Origin: Gammaproteobacteria bacterium
GTDB lineage: Bacteria > Pseudomonadota > Gammaproteobacteria > Competibacterales > Competibacteraceae
Direction: 5' to 3'
Assembly (NCBI GenBank): GCA_024235135.1
Contig: JACKMZ010000001.1
Location: 817,001 to 881,000 of the forward strand
Length of the DNA: 64,000 nt
Shown: positions 25,038 to 34,923 of the stretch, piece by piece
How positions within the stretch are numbered: the first letter of the stretch is position 1
Layout: the number at the start of each line of letters is the position of its first letter
Notes under the pieces: model-generated
Database searches by the model: none
What the model was told of the DNA's origin: nothing
The model's input: the letters and a program-made list of their open reading frames with translations, nothing else
Translations under genes and position numbers: made by a program

Positions 25038-26348
25038 TTAATCCCTTGCTTCGACGGCCAATCCTGCTTGCCGAGCGGTTTCGACAAATCGCGGAAATGA
25101 GGTGCCGACATTGGCGCAATCGGCAATTTGGATGGCGCCTTCAGCCCGCAAGGCCGCCAGGGCGAAAGCCATGGCTATGCGATGATCACTGTGGCTGTCG
25201 ATGGCGCCGCCCTGTAGCGATCCACCTTGGATGACTATTCCGTCAGGGGTGGCCTGGGCTACGCCGCCCAGGGCTTGCAAACCATCGGCCATGACCTGGA
25301 TGCGGTCGCTTTCCTTGAGCCGCAGCTCCTCGGCGCCACTGAGCACCGTCTCGCCTTCGGCGTAGGCGGCCGCGATAAAGATCGCCGGGAATTCGTCGAT
25401 GGCCAAAGGCACCAGGGATTCGGGAATACGGATACCGTGCAGGGGGGCGGAGCGTACACGGAGATCGGCTACGGGTTCGCCGCCGCTCAACCGTTCGTTG
25501 GACATGATGATATTGGCGCCCATCTGTTTGAGGAGGGTGATGATGCCCGTCCGGGTCGGGTTGATGCCGACGTGCTCCAGTAATAGATCGGAATCCGGCG
25601 CAATGCTGGCCCCCACTAGGAAAAAGGCGGCCGAGGAAATATCCGCGGGGATGTCGATATCGCACGAATGCAAATGGCCTCCCCCGTTCAACACGATGTG
25701 GTTGTCGCGACGTTCCAGCGCGTACCCGAAGCCCGTGAGCAGGCGTTCGGTATGGTCACGGGTCGGCGCGGGTTCGCTGATGCGGGTGGTTCCCCGGGCA
25801 TACAGTCCCGCCAATAACAGACAGGACTTGACCTGGGCGCTGGCGACCGGCATCGCATATTCGATGCCGGTCAGGGGCTGACCGCCGTGGATTGCCAGCG
25901 GCGCGGTCCCCTGTTCGGTGGCGCTGATGGAAGCGCCCATGCGGGTCAGTGGCTCGATGATGCGGCGCATGGGGCGGCGGCTTAACGATTCGTCGCCGAT
26001 CAGGGTCGAGGAAAAGTTTTGCCCGGCCAGCAAACCCGTCAGTAGACGCATGCCGGTGCCGGAGTTGCCCATGTCCAACGCCGTCGCCGGTTCCCGCAAG
26101 CCCTTCATGCCGACCCCGTGAACGATGAGATGGCCTTGCTCCGGTCCTTCGATAGTTACGCCAAGCCCGCGAAAAGCGTCGACCGTGGCCAAGCAGTCGG
26201 CGCCTTCCAGAAAACCCTGGATGCGGGTTAGTCCATCGGCCAAGGAACCGAGCATGACGGCTCGATGGGATATGGATTTGTCGCCGGGCGCCCGCAGCCG
26301 TCCACACAATGAACCGCCGGGTTGCACCGTGTAGTTCAGCTTGCCCAT
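25038..26348 (-). CDS. aroA: 3-phosphoshikimate 1-carboxyvinyltransferase (EPSP synthase)
   Basis: 436 residues from ATG 26348, five bases after the tyrA stop. Conserved: APGDKSISHRAVMLG, GNSGTGMRLLTGLLAG, RPMRRIIEPLTRMGA, SAQVKSCLLLAGLYA, SDHRIAMAF near the C-terminus. It joins shikimate-3-phosphate and PEP in the sixth step of chorismate synthesis. The PGDKS and SAQVK forms, as opposed to the E. coli-like GSKT, are those described for class II enzymes. The usual downstream cmk and rpsA genes are absent; htpG follows. Confidence 0.96.
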   Translation of the reverse strand: MGKLNYTVQPGGSLCGRLRAPGDKSISHRAVMLGSLADGLTRIQGFLEGADCLATVDAFRGLGVTIEGPEQGHLIVHGVGMKGLREPATALDMGNSGTGMRLLTGLLAGQNFSSTLIGDESLSRRPMRRIIEPLTRMGASISATEQGTAPLAIHGGQPLTGIEYAMPVASAQVKSCLLLAGLYARGTTRISEPAPTRDHTERLLTGFGYALERRDNHIVLNGGGHLHSCDIDIPADISSAAFFLVGASIAPDSDLLLEHVGINPTRTGIITLLKQMGANIIMSNERLSGGEPVADLRVRSAPLHGIRIPESLVPLAIDEFPAIFIAAAYAEGETVLSGAEELRLKESDRIQVMADGLQALGGVAQATPDGIVIQGGSLQGGAIDSHSDHRIAMAFALAALRAEGAIQIADCANVGTSFPRFVETARQAGLAVEARD

Positions 26349-26352
26349 GTCT

Positions 26353-27228
26353 TCACTCCAAATGATACAGGTTGTCGCGCGCCCGTTTGGCGCGTTGGAA
26401 AAGTTCCAGGATAGGCTGACTGTCCGCACGCCGTATCGCGTCCGAGAGTCGCGCCAGATCGGCACTGAACGACGCCAGCACGGCGAGCAGGGCTTCGCGG
26501 TTGGCCAGACAGATGTCATGCCACATTTGGGGATCGCTGGAGGCGATGCGGGTAAAGTCGCGGAACCCGCCGGCGGCATAGCGAAAGATCTCGGCCCGAT
26601 CGTCCATTCTGGCCAAGGTATCTACCAGGGCATAGGCCAGCATGTGTGGCAAATGGCTGGTTGCCGCCAAGACTTCGTCGTGGTGACGTACCCCCATGTC
26701 GACGACTTCGGCTCCAGTGGCCTGCCACATGGTGCGGATCAGGTTATGGGCCGCTGGGTCGGTTTCCAGGAGGGGTGTGAGAATAACGCGGCGTTTCTGA
26801 AACAGTTCCGCGAAAGAGGCCTCGACGCCGCTGCGCTCAGTCCCCGCTATGGGATGACCGGGCACGAACGACGGAGGGAGGTGGCCGAACGCTTGTATGG
26901 CATCGGCGATCACACTGCCTTTGGAGCTTCCCACGTCGGTCAGCACGGCCTGATCCGGCAAGGCAGCGGCGATGGACTGGAATATGGCGCCGATGGCGCC
27001 CAGCGGTACGGCCACCAGCACAACGTCCGCCCCGGTTACGGCTGCCGCCAACCGAGTCTCATAGCGGTCGACGACGCCCAGTTCCAATGCCTTGCGCAGA
27101 TTGTTTTCACAACGACCGGAGCCTACCACCTCTCCGACCGCCCCGGACCTTTTCAATGCCCTAGCCAGGGAACCACCGATCAACCCGACGCCAATGACGC
27201 ACAGACGGGGAATCATCACCTCCGTCAT
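26353..27228 (-). CDS. tyrA: prephenate dehydrogenase
   Basis: 291 residues. NAD-binding GVGLIGGSLARALKRSG near residue 13, VLTDVGSSKGSV near 95, and PGHPIAGTERSGVEAS near 120, the conserved catalytic segment. It converts prephenate (or arogenate) to the tyrosine precursor. The start overlaps the hisC stop by four bases (ATGA). It has no fused chorismate mutase or EPSP synthase domain; in some relatives tyrA and aroA are fused, whereas here they are separated by only four bases in different frames. Confidence 0.95.
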   Translation of the reverse strand: MTEVMIPRLCVIGVGLIGGSLARALKRSGAVGEVVGSGRCENNLRKALELGVVDRYETRLAAAVTGADVVLVAVPLGAIGAIFQSIAAALPDQAVLTDVGSSKGSVIADAIQAFGHLPPSFVPGHPIAGTERSGVEASFAELFQKRRVILTPLLETDPAAHNLIRTMWQATGAEVVDMGVRHHDEVLAATSHLPHMLAYALVDTLARMDDRAEIFRYAAGGFRDFTRIASSDPQMWHDICLANREALLAVLASFSADLARLSDAIRRADSQPILELFQRAKRARDNLYHLE

Positions 27229-28349
27229 GAATGCAAAACACCGCGCAAGGCATCGACCATAAACTCATTCTCTGCCGCCGTGCCCACGGTGATCCGCAGA
27301 TAATCGGGCAATCCATAATTATCGACTGGACGTACGATCACACCCTGGGCTAATAGAGCGGTGAAAATCTCACGGCCTGGACGGCCCATGTGCACACAAA
27401 GAAAGTTGCCCGCGGAAGGGAGGTAGCTCAATCCCAATTCATCGCACGCCGTGCGCAACTGGTGAAGTCCGGCGCGGTTCAGGGCGCGGCTGCGGGCGAC
27501 GAACTCGTGGTCGCCAAGGGCCGCGGCGGCCGCAGCCAGGGCAAGGCTGTTGACGTTGAAGGGTTGCCGGACGCGGTTTAACAGATCGGCGACGGCGGGA
27601 TAGGATAAGGCATATCCCACACGTAGACCGGCCAAACCATAGGCTTTGGAAAACGTGCGGGTGACGATCAAATTGGGAAACGTTTCCAGCCAGGCGATGG
27701 TGTCGGGATAGTCGGGTTCTTCCACATACTCGCTATAGGCCTCGTCGATCACCACCAAGACGTGATCGGGAACGCTTTCCAGAAAGGTTAGTAATTCCTC
27801 GCGACCCAGCCAAGTCCCGGTCGGATTGTTGGGGTTGGCGATGAATACGACGCGAGTATGCGGGTTGATCAGTTCCGCCATGGCCGCTAGATCATGGCCA
27901 TAGGGTTGGGAATGATCGGGCCGATTGGCGGCAGCCACCCGCGCGCGTGAGCCGACGGCCTGAGTCACCAGGGGATAAACGGCGAAGGCGTGTTCGGCGA
28001 ATACGGCTTCATGGTCGGGGTTCAGAAAGGTTCTCGCCACCAGTTCCAGAACGTCGTTGGAACCGTTACCTAGCGTGATGGTGGCCGGCGATACTTTGTG
28101 ATAGGCCGCGATGGCCGTTTTCAGCTCGAAACCGTTGCCATCGGGGTAACGGTGCAGCTCCTCCAGATAGACACGGACGGCTTTCAAAGCCTGCGGGCTG
28201 GGGCCCAGGGGATTTTCGTTGGAGGCGAGTTTGACGATTTCACTCAGCCCATATTCCCGGCGCAACTCGCTTTCCGGCTTGCCCGGCTGATAGGGTTGCA
28301 AGGCGCGCACACCCGCAACCGCCAGCTCGACAAAATCACAGGGGATCAT
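27225..28349 (-). CDS. hisC: histidinol-phosphate aminotransferase
   Basis: 374 residues from ATG 28349 (GAGG eight bases upstream). PLP-dependent class II aminotransferase: SNENPLGPSP near the N-terminus, NPNNPTGTW, DEAYSEYVE, and the PLP lysine in TRTFSKAYGLAGLRVGYAL. In this gene context (pheA-hisC-tyrA-aroA) the HisC2-type enzyme may also transaminate phenylpyruvate and hydroxyphenylpyruvate. Both roles are plausible. Confidence 0.95.
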   Translation of the reverse strand: MIPCDFVELAVAGVRALQPYQPGKPESELRREYGLSEIVKLASNENPLGPSPQALKAVRVYLEELHRYPDGNGFELKTAIAAYHKVSPATITLGNGSNDVLELVARTFLNPDHEAVFAEHAFAVYPLVTQAVGSRARVAAANRPDHSQPYGHDLAAMAELINPHTRVVFIANPNNPTGTWLGREELLTFLESVPDHVLVVIDEAYSEYVEEPDYPDTIAWLETFPNLIVTRTFSKAYGLAGLRVGYALSYPAVADLLNRVRQPFNVNSLALAAAAAALGDHEFVARSRALNRAGLHQLRTACDELGLSYLPSAGNFLCVHMGRPGREIFTALLAQGVIVRPVDNYGLPDYLRITVGTAAENEFMVDALRGVLHS

Positions 28350-28423
28350 TGCTGTATTCCTCGGCGGCCCGTAACGCGAGCCCAAGTCGGTCGCCGGGCC
28401 TAGTCGTATCGGTCATGGAGCCC

Positions 28424-29533
28424 TTATAACACGCCAGTGGGGTAAGCACCCAATACCCGAAACAGGCTGGCTTCCTGCTCAAGCTCGGCCAGTACGCTGG
28501 ATAGGGGCTCTTCACGGGCGTGCCCTTCCATATCGATGAAAAAGACGTAATCCCACATGCCTCGGCCGGAGGGCCGGGACTCGATGCGGGTCATGCTGAC
28601 GCCGTGGCGGGCAATGGGCTCCAGAAGCTTGAACAACATGCCCGGACGGTTGTAGGAGGAAACCAGCAGCGTGGTTTTATCGTGGCCGGACGGTGGTACC
28701 GCCTGGGTGCCGATGATCAGGAAACGGGTCGTGTTGTTGGATTCGTCCTCGATATTGGCCGCCAATACCGGCAGACTGTAAATATCCGCCGCGCATTGCC
28801 CGGCGATGGCCGCGGCTTCCGGCTCGCCACGCACCCGCTTTACCGCCTCGCCATTGCTGCTGACGGCGATCTGTTCCACACCCGGCAGATGGGTGTCCAG
28901 CCACTCCCGGCATTGCGCCAGCGATTGCTGATGGGAATAGATGCGACGGATGGCCTCCAATCCGCCGGCGCGGCTGATCAAATGGTGATGAATGCGCAAA
29001 TGCACTTCGCCGCAGATGTTCAGCGGTGAGCGCAGGAACATGTCCAGCGTGTGATTAACCACGCCTTCGGTCGAATTTTCCACCGGCACGATGCCATAGT
29101 TGACCGTGCCGGCTTCCACTTCGCGAAAGACCTCATCGATGGCCCGCATCGGAACGGCCCGCACCGATTGACCGAAATGCTTGAATACCGCCGCTTGGGT
29201 GAATGTGCCTTCCGGACCCAGGAAAGCCACCCGCAGCGGTTCCTGCAAGGCCAGGCAAATGGACATGATTTCCCGGAACAAACGGCCTATCGCTTCATTG
29301 CTGAGCGGGCCTTGATTACGTTCGACGACTTGCCTGAGGATTTGCGCTTCGCGTTCCGGCCGATAAAAGTGATTGACTTCACCACTGGCCTGCTTGATGG
29401 CCGCAATCTGCTGTGCGCACTGGGCCCGCTCGCTGATCAATTCCTGAATCTGCCGATCCAGAGCATCGATGCGGCCACGGATAACTTGCAGGCGCTGCTG
29501 TTCTGACATGTCGCTGGGGTCGGTATCCTGCAC
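28424..29533 (-). CDS. pheA: bifunctional chorismate mutase/prephenate dehydratase
   Basis: 369 residues from GTG 29533 (GGGAG eight bases upstream). Chorismate mutase domain about residues 15-100 (RGRIDALDRQIQELISERA...FYRPEREAQIL), prephenate dehydratase about 105-280 (FLGPEGTFTQAAVF, VPVENSTEGVVNHTLD, NTTRFLIIG) and an ACT regulatory domain about 290-365 (YNRPGMLFKLLEPIARHGV...ESRPSGRG). Makes phenylpyruvate, with probable feedback control by phenylalanine. Only 28 bases after gyrA and probably cotranscribed; serC, usual between these two genes in Pseudomonas, is missing. Confidence 0.96.
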   Translation of the reverse strand: MQDTDPSDMSEQQRLQVIRGRIDALDRQIQELISERAQCAQQIAAIKQASGEVNHFYRPEREAQILRQVVERNQGPLSNEAIGRLFREIMSICLALQEPLRVAFLGPEGTFTQAAVFKHFGQSVRAVPMRAIDEVFREVEAGTVNYGIVPVENSTEGVVNHTLDMFLRSPLNICGEVHLRIHHHLISRAGGLEAIRRIYSHQQSLAQCREWLDTHLPGVEQIAVSSNGEAVKRVRGEPEAAAIAGQCAADIYSLPVLAANIEDESNNTTRFLIIGTQAVPPSGHDKTTLLVSSYNRPGMLFKLLEPIARHGVSMTRIESRPSGRGMWDYVFFIDMEGHAREEPLSSVLAELEQEASLFRVLGAYPTGVL

Positions 29534-29561
29534 GAAAGGGTCTCCCGGCCGTTATTCGCCA

Positions 29562-32168
29562 TTATTCAGGGGTGGATGGTTCCTCGGTGCCCTCGGTCTC
29601 GTCGTTTTCGTCGGAACCATTGGCCTCATCTGTCTCACTGCCGATGCTTTCGATTTTTTCCACGCCGATGAGCCGCTCGCCATTTTGTAGGCTGATGAGT
29701 TTGACCCCTTGCGTGTTGCGGCTCGACACTGAGATTTCACCGACTCGGGTACGCACCAGCGTACCGCCTTGAGTGATCAGCATGATCTCATGCTGAACGT
29801 CCACTTGCACGGCTCCGATGACCGCGCCATTACGGGAGGAGGTCTGAATGGAAATGACCCCTTGCCCACCCCGTCCCTTGCGTGGGTAATCCTCCACCGG
29901 CGTGCGTTTGCCATAACCGTTTTCGGTCACGGTGAGAATCATACCGCGTTCTTGCACCACCAACAGGGCGATGACGCTGTGCTTTTCACCCAGACGGATA
30001 CCGTGGACGCCATGAGCGGATCGGCCCATGGCGCGGACCTCCGTTTCGGAGAAGCGTATGGCCTTGCCGGCGTTGGTGAGCAGCATGACGTCCTGATGGC
30101 CGTCGGTGATCGCCACGTTGACGAGTTGATCGCCGTCCCGCAGGTCGATGGCGATGATGCCGCTGGGACGCGGCCGAGAGTATTCGGAAAGCGGGGTTTT
30201 CTTGACCGTGCCGCTGGTCGTGGCAAATAACAGGAAATGGTCGTCGCTGAAATCACGCACCGGCAGGATTGCGTTGATGCGTTCGTTCTCCTCCAGCGGC
30301 AGAAGGTTGACGATAGGCCGGCCGCGGGCCACACGGCTGGCGATGGGCAGTTCATAGACTTTTTTCCAATACACTTTGCCGCGATTGGAAAAGCAGAGAA
30401 TGGTGTCGTGGCTGCTGGCCACGAACAGTTTTTCGATGAAATCCTCCTCCCGAACGCTGGTCACCGCCCGTCCCCGGCCACCACGTCGCTGCGCCTGGTA
30501 CAGGGACAAGGGCTGGGATTTGGCGTAACCGGCGTGCGACAGTGTCACCACGCGGTCTTCCTCGTTGATCAGGTCTTCCAGCGTGAGGTCTTTCTGGTCA
30601 TGAACGATTTCCGTGCGCCGGGATTCGTCGAACTGATCGCGCATCTCTATCAGTTCCGCCCGGATAACCTGCAACAACCGATCGGGTAAGGTCAGAATCT
30701 CCAGCAAATCGTTGATCTTGGCGAGCAGTTCCTGGTATTCATTGACGATCTTGTCCTGTTCCAGGGCGGTCAGGCGTTGCAGACGCAGATCCAGAATGGC
30801 CTGAGCCTGCGCGGCCGAAAGCCGATATCCTCCGTCGACCAATCCTTGCGACGGCTCGGTGGATTCCGAGCCGGTGACTTCGACGCCGGCGCGCGACACC
30901 ATGCGGGTGACGACGCCAGGTTGCCACAGCGGTTCCAGTAGGGCCGCCTTGGCGGCGGCAGGATCGGGCGCGGAGCGAATCACTTCGATGATGGCGTCGA
31001 TATTGGCCAGCGCGACGGCCTGGCCTTCCAGGATATGGGCGCGTTCCCTCGCTTTGCGCAATTCGAACTCGGTGCGCCGTACCACCACTTCGCGGCGGTG
31101 GCGCAGGAAAGCCTCCAGGATTTCCTTGAGATTGAGCAGGCGTGGCTGGCCGTCGACCAAAGCCACCATGTTGATACCGAACACGCTTTGCAGGGCGGTG
31201 TGCTGGAACAGGTTGTTCAGCACCACTTCGCCCAGCTCACCCCGTCGCAATTCGATATAGATGCGCATCCCGTCCTTGTCGGATTCGTCGCGCAGCTCGG
31301 AAATTCCTTCGAGTTTCTTTTCCTTGACCAATTCGGCGATTCTTTCGATCAGCCGGGCTTTGTTGACCTGATAAGGCAGCTCGGTGACGATGATGGCCTG
31401 CCGGCCGTGATCGTCATCGGTTTCGAAATGGGTGCGGGCACGCACGTAAACCCGGCCCCGCCCGGTCTGATAGGCTTCCACGATACCTTGCGAACCGTTG
31501 ATGATGCCGGCGGTGGGAAAATCGGGTCCCGGCACATGCCGCATCAGGTCGTTGATATTCGTATCGGGATCATCGATCAGGGCAATGCAGGCATTGCTGA
31601 CTTCGCCCAGATTGTGCGGGGGGATGTTGGTCGCCATGCCCACGGCGATCCCCGTGGCGCCGTTGACCAGCAGATGGGGTATACGGGTCGGAAAGACAGT
31701 GGGTTCTCTTTCCTGCTCGTCGTAGTTGGGTACGAAATCGACGGTTTCCTTGTCGATATCGGCGAGCAGCTGATGGGCGATTCGCGCCATGCGAATTTCG
31801 GTATAGCGCATGGCGGCCGGCGCGTCGCCGTCGACGGAACCGAAATTGCCTTGGCCATCGACCAGCAGAAAACGCATGGAGAAAGGTTGAGCCATGCGCA
31901 CGATGGTATCGTAGACGGCGGTCTCGCCGTGGGGATGGTATTTACCCACCACTTCGCCGACGATACGGGCCGATTTTTTGTACGGTTTGTTCCAGTCGTT
32001 GCCCAGTTCGCTCATGGCGAAAAGCACGCGCCGGTGTACGGGTTTCAGACCGTCGCGCACATCCGGCAAGGCCCGCCCCACGATGACGCTCATGGCGTAA
32101 TCGAGGTAGGATTGCCGCATCTCGTCTTCCAGATAAACTGGCAGGACCTCTTTGGCGAAATCTCCCAT
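29562..32168 (-). CDS. gyrA: DNA gyrase subunit A
   Basis: 868 residues, complete. Catalytic Tyr122 in AAMRYTEIRM. The quinolone-determining stretch reads HPHGETAVYDTIVRMAQPF, with Thr83 and Asp87 by E. coli numbering; Thr83 is also the wild-type residue in Pseudomonas aeruginosa, so it is not a resistance mutation in itself. The C-terminal beta-pinwheel contains the GyrA box (QRRGGRGR, near residue 564) and ends in an acidic tail (DEANGSDENDETEGTEEPSTPE). With GyrB it introduces negative supercoils. Confidence 0.98.
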   Translation of the reverse strand: MGDFAKEVLPVYLEDEMRQSYLDYAMSVIVGRALPDVRDGLKPVHRRVLFAMSELGNDWNKPYKKSARIVGEVVGKYHPHGETAVYDTIVRMAQPFSMRFLLVDGQGNFGSVDGDAPAAMRYTEIRMARIAHQLLADIDKETVDFVPNYDEQEREPTVFPTRIPHLLVNGATGIAVGMATNIPPHNLGEVSNACIALIDDPDTNINDLMRHVPGPDFPTAGIINGSQGIVEAYQTGRGRVYVRARTHFETDDDHGRQAIIVTELPYQVNKARLIERIAELVKEKKLEGISELRDESDKDGMRIYIELRRGELGEVVLNNLFQHTALQSVFGINMVALVDGQPRLLNLKEILEAFLRHRREVVVRRTEFELRKARERAHILEGQAVALANIDAIIEVIRSAPDPAAAKAALLEPLWQPGVVTRMVSRAGVEVTGSESTEPSQGLVDGGYRLSAAQAQAILDLRLQRLTALEQDKIVNEYQELLAKINDLLEILTLPDRLLQVIRAELIEMRDQFDESRRTEIVHDQKDLTLEDLINEEDRVVTLSHAGYAKSQPLSLYQAQRRGGRGRAVTSVREEDFIEKLFVASSHDTILCFSNRGKVYWKKVYELPIASRVARGRPIVNLLPLEENERINAILPVRDFSDDHFLLFATTSGTVKKTPLSEYSRPRPSGIIAIDLRDGDQLVNVAITDGHQDVMLLTNAGKAIRFSETEVRAMGRSAHGVHGIRLGEKHSVIALLVVQERGMILTVTENGYGKRTPVEDYPRKGRGGQGVISIQTSSRNGAVIGAVQVDVQHEIMLITQGGTLVRTRVGEISVSSRNTQGVKLISLQNGERLIGVEKIESIGSETDEANGSDENDETEGTEEPSTPE

Positions 32169-32695
32169 AATCGAAAATGGATATCCTTGTATGGATTAAT
32201 CGAAAACGTTTGACCAGTGGCTAGTTCACAGGCGGTAACATGGAAGAAAAACCACCTCAATAGAACCGAACAATGTTACCACAATTCTGATTTTTAGGCA
32301 AAAAGCCAGTAATCGGTACGCCATTCGGGGCTAGTATTCGGTACGAATTCCAAATGATTGCATTAGCGTCGTTCAGACTGTTCGATAACTCATCTGATAA
32401 TGCAGGGAATAGCGATAGACAGACTAATGCACTCTTCGATTAAAAGTTGGAACATCGTAACCGAGATAGCTATGCCAGTTTGACGGAATGGCCAATTCGG
32501 AAAACCGGAGAACTGAAGTCGAAGTCGGTGCCGCCTTTTGCCAAGGCTCTATCGGGAATGGGAGTTTTCCCGATGTGAACGGCGATTCGCCTTGCTTCGT
32601 CAATAGGGGTGTTCAGTAATGGGCAATAATTGATGTGTTTGGCCTTCCTTGGCCGGCAAGCCATCTCACTCGATGGTCGGGGATGTGGGCTCAGA
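32169..32695. other. intergenic region upstream of gyrA
   Basis: 527 bases between the acyl reductase-like gene and gyrA, both on the minus strand. It should include the gyrA promoter, though I see no consensus pair I trust. In one minus frame near 32470-32620 the translation contains NTPIDEARRIAVHIGK, similar to short DEARRIA-type peptides found in many genomes. It may be a decayed fragment, but it lacks a convincing start. Confidence 0.4.
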
Positions 32696-34495
32696 TCAGG
32701 CAAAAGACAACTTATCGACTTCCACTCGGAATTCGGTAGCGGGTATTTCTCCGGCGGGCCGACCGGTTTTCTTTTCCAGGTCGTCGATAAAGTTCTCCCA
32801 AATCCTTTCGCGTTTCGCGATTTCACCTAAATCACGTATCTGACCGAAACGTTGTACATAATTGTTATGCCGGCAAAGCATCCTGAAAGCATATTCCATA
32901 TCCGGCCGCGGTTCTTTGAGTTGCAATACTCGAATATCGTTGCCCACCTGATGAATCGGTTGGTCCCACTCGCTGTAGCCACCGAATAAAGTAGCCAATT
33001 TGCCGATGGCGTTAGCCTGTTTTTCCTGTTTTAAAAGATTCAGGAAGCGAATGAATACGGGTAATAACAAATTACGGAACAAAGTCGGCTCTATGAAAAA
33101 GATTTCTATGCCCAATTCGTCGCTAAAAATCTGCGCCATGGCTTTAGGAGTCAATCGCTTGTCCGCCGCCAAGTGAATCCGTTCACCGACGGCTTGCGGA
33201 TGGTGTACGGCGGCCATGATTCCCTGCACAACCCAGTCCACGGTAATCAAATTGATTTGCGCGATGGGATCGCCGGGAAAAGCGCAAGACAAGCGCGCTA
33301 GTAGACTGGGTTTGTCTCCTTGATTCTCGTGAGCCCGTCCGAACATATTGATCGGTGCGTTGACGACCTTGGTGTCACCCCCGTTATTGCCGTTGCGCAA
33401 TTTGCCGATCACGATGGCCGGACAGAGTTGGACGACCCGCAAACCCTTCATGAGCATGTGGGTCTCGGTCTCTATGGAGGCGATCGCCTTGGTGACTTCG
33501 TAGTAGTTGTTGTAAAAGTTGCGAGGAAAGATGATGGCGTCTTCCCGCGCGGGTTCGCGCATCTGGCGCCCATGGATGTAAGAGGTTTCGATGCCGATAT
33601 GGTTGACGAACGGGCTGTTGGGCGCATTCTGCAATTGCAGGGAAAACCCCAGGGTATTGAGCGTGCCGGTGACGTTGCTGTGATAAGTGGCTTCGTAGGT
33701 GTCGTCGAACGAGACACTGGCGGCGCTGTGGATGAGGTGGGTGATGGTTTGTTGCAGCGTGGCCATTTCGTCGGCCGCGACGCCCAGCATGGGCTCTTCG
33801 ATATCGCCCGCGATGAAGCGGAATTTGGCCTGTTGCTCCGGGGTTTCCAAGCCCAGCCGGACCAGTAATTCGGCGCCTCGTTCGGCCGGAGTAATCGTGC
33901 CGACGACCTGCTTGGTGGCGCGATCGAAAATCTTCTTCGGGCGAATCAGGATGACGACTTCCGCGATGGCTTCGTCATCGGCGGCCATCTTGATGATTTC
34001 CTGACCAATGAAGCCGGTGCCGCCTGTGAGCAGTACACGTAACGCCTGTTTGCCGGTATCGTCCACCGCCTTGCTGAATTGCTCCACCGCCTTGGCGCGC
34101 AACGCCTGAATGCGTTGTTCGGCTTCCTCGTCCGACACCGGCAGGGATTTGAATCGAAAATAGTAATCTGGATGTTTCAGGCCAAAAAGCGTCATGGAGA
34201 CGCGTTCCGCCCGATCTTCGCCGATCAGGCGTGACAACATGTGGGTAAAGCGGTAACCACGACGACGCAGACGACGTGCGGCGGCTCGCGCTTTCTCGGG
34301 ATCGCCGGTGTCGTTGACGATACGGCTCATCATGCGGCGCACTTCGAAATCCATGAAATGAAAATCCCGATGAGCATGGATGAGCAGCTGTTCGGGAAGA
34401 ATTTCCTCATTCAGTATCTCACCCGTATCCAGACTGACTTTCTCGATATACCGGGACGGTGCGATGGTGGGATCGGGGATCTCGTTATTAGACAT
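32696..34495 (-). CDS. fatty acyl-CoA/ACP reductase-like SDR (male-sterility family)
   Basis: 599 residues from ATG 34495 (AGAGG seven bases upstream). Residues 1-110 are a helical N-terminal extension. The SDR core begins LRVLLTGGTGFIGQEIIK (GxxGxxG near residue 140), followed by VILIRPKK, HSAASVSFDDTYE and the catalytic YNNYYEVTKAIAS (Tyr/Lys pair). The C-terminal part resembles the FAR_C/sterile domain (LFGGYSEWDQPIH). Such enzymes reduce fatty acyl thioesters to aldehyde or alcohol with NADPH. It is divergent from the HMG-CoA reductase gene and near an ACP and acyl-CoA ligase, so a lipid role is likely; exact substrate unknown. Confidence 0.78.
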   Translation of the reverse strand: MSNNEIPDPTIAPSRYIEKVSLDTGEILNEEILPEQLLIHAHRDFHFMDFEVRRMMSRIVNDTGDPEKARAAARRLRRRGYRFTHMLSRLIGEDRAERVSMTLFGLKHPDYYFRFKSLPVSDEEAEQRIQALRAKAVEQFSKAVDDTGKQALRVLLTGGTGFIGQEIIKMAADDEAIAEVVILIRPKKIFDRATKQVVGTITPAERGAELLVRLGLETPEQQAKFRFIAGDIEEPMLGVAADEMATLQQTITHLIHSAASVSFDDTYEATYHSNVTGTLNTLGFSLQLQNAPNSPFVNHIGIETSYIHGRQMREPAREDAIIFPRNFYNNYYEVTKAIASIETETHMLMKGLRVVQLCPAIVIGKLRNGNNGGDTKVVNAPINMFGRAHENQGDKPSLLARLSCAFPGDPIAQINLITVDWVVQGIMAAVHHPQAVGERIHLAADKRLTPKAMAQIFSDELGIEIFFIEPTLFRNLLLPVFIRFLNLLKQEKQANAIGKLATLFGGYSEWDQPIHQVGNDIRVLQLKEPRPDMEYAFRMLCRHNNYVQRFGQIRDLGEIAKRERIWENFIDDLEKKTGRPAGEIPATEFRVEVDKLSFA

Positions 34496-34923
34496 CAATC
34501 AACCTCTGAAGGGATTTGGAAAAGGCGCGTGGATTATCGCAAAAGATCGAATCGGATAGCTACGCTCGCTATCCCGCCTTTGCACCAGGCGTGATGGCGC
34601 GGGTCCGTGGCAATTTCGGCAACCCCGCCGCTCGCGTCGATAGGACCCTGGATGCCATTTCAGGGAGCGACGTAGAGCCCGAGGTTTCGTATTTCCAGCC
34701 GCAACGACGACATTGACAATGATTTCCCACCGGCCATGCTTATGCCCAACTCCAAATTCCCCAAGCGCCAAGGGGTGTTGGCGCGCTTTCCAAGCGTGTA
34801 GAAGGAAAGTGCCGGGAAGACACAAAAGCGTTCGGCCGCCGTCGACTGTAAAACTGTAGCACAGAATCCAGTGCCTGAAGGGTACGGCCGAGCGCAACAA
34901 ACCACCCATTTGAGGAGGAGCAA
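34496..34923. other. divergent intergenic region with a palindrome
   Basis: 428 bases between the divergent acyl reductase-like and HMG-CoA reductase genes. It contains a perfect seven-base inverted repeat GGATAGC/GCTATCC (34554-34560 and 34568-34574, loop TACGCTC), a form resembling dispersed extragenic palindromes in gammaproteobacteria. The right end carries GAGGAGGAG just before the HMG-CoA reductase ATG, a very strong ribosome binding site. Confidence 0.5.

Noticed and set aside
31880..31960. Quinolone-resistance change in gyrA (Thr at position 83)
   Set aside because: Thr83 is the natural residue in several gammaproteobacteria such as Pseudomonas aeruginosa; Asp87 is unchanged.
31035..32213. 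392-codon antisense frame under gyrA
   Set aside because: Lies opposite conserved gyrA codons; looks like a GC-skew artefact.
32470..32826. 118-codon minus-strand frame overlapping the acyl reductase-like 3' end
   Set aside because: Start lies inside a confident gene in another frame; only a short DEARRIA-like string is suggestive, noted under the intergenic entry.
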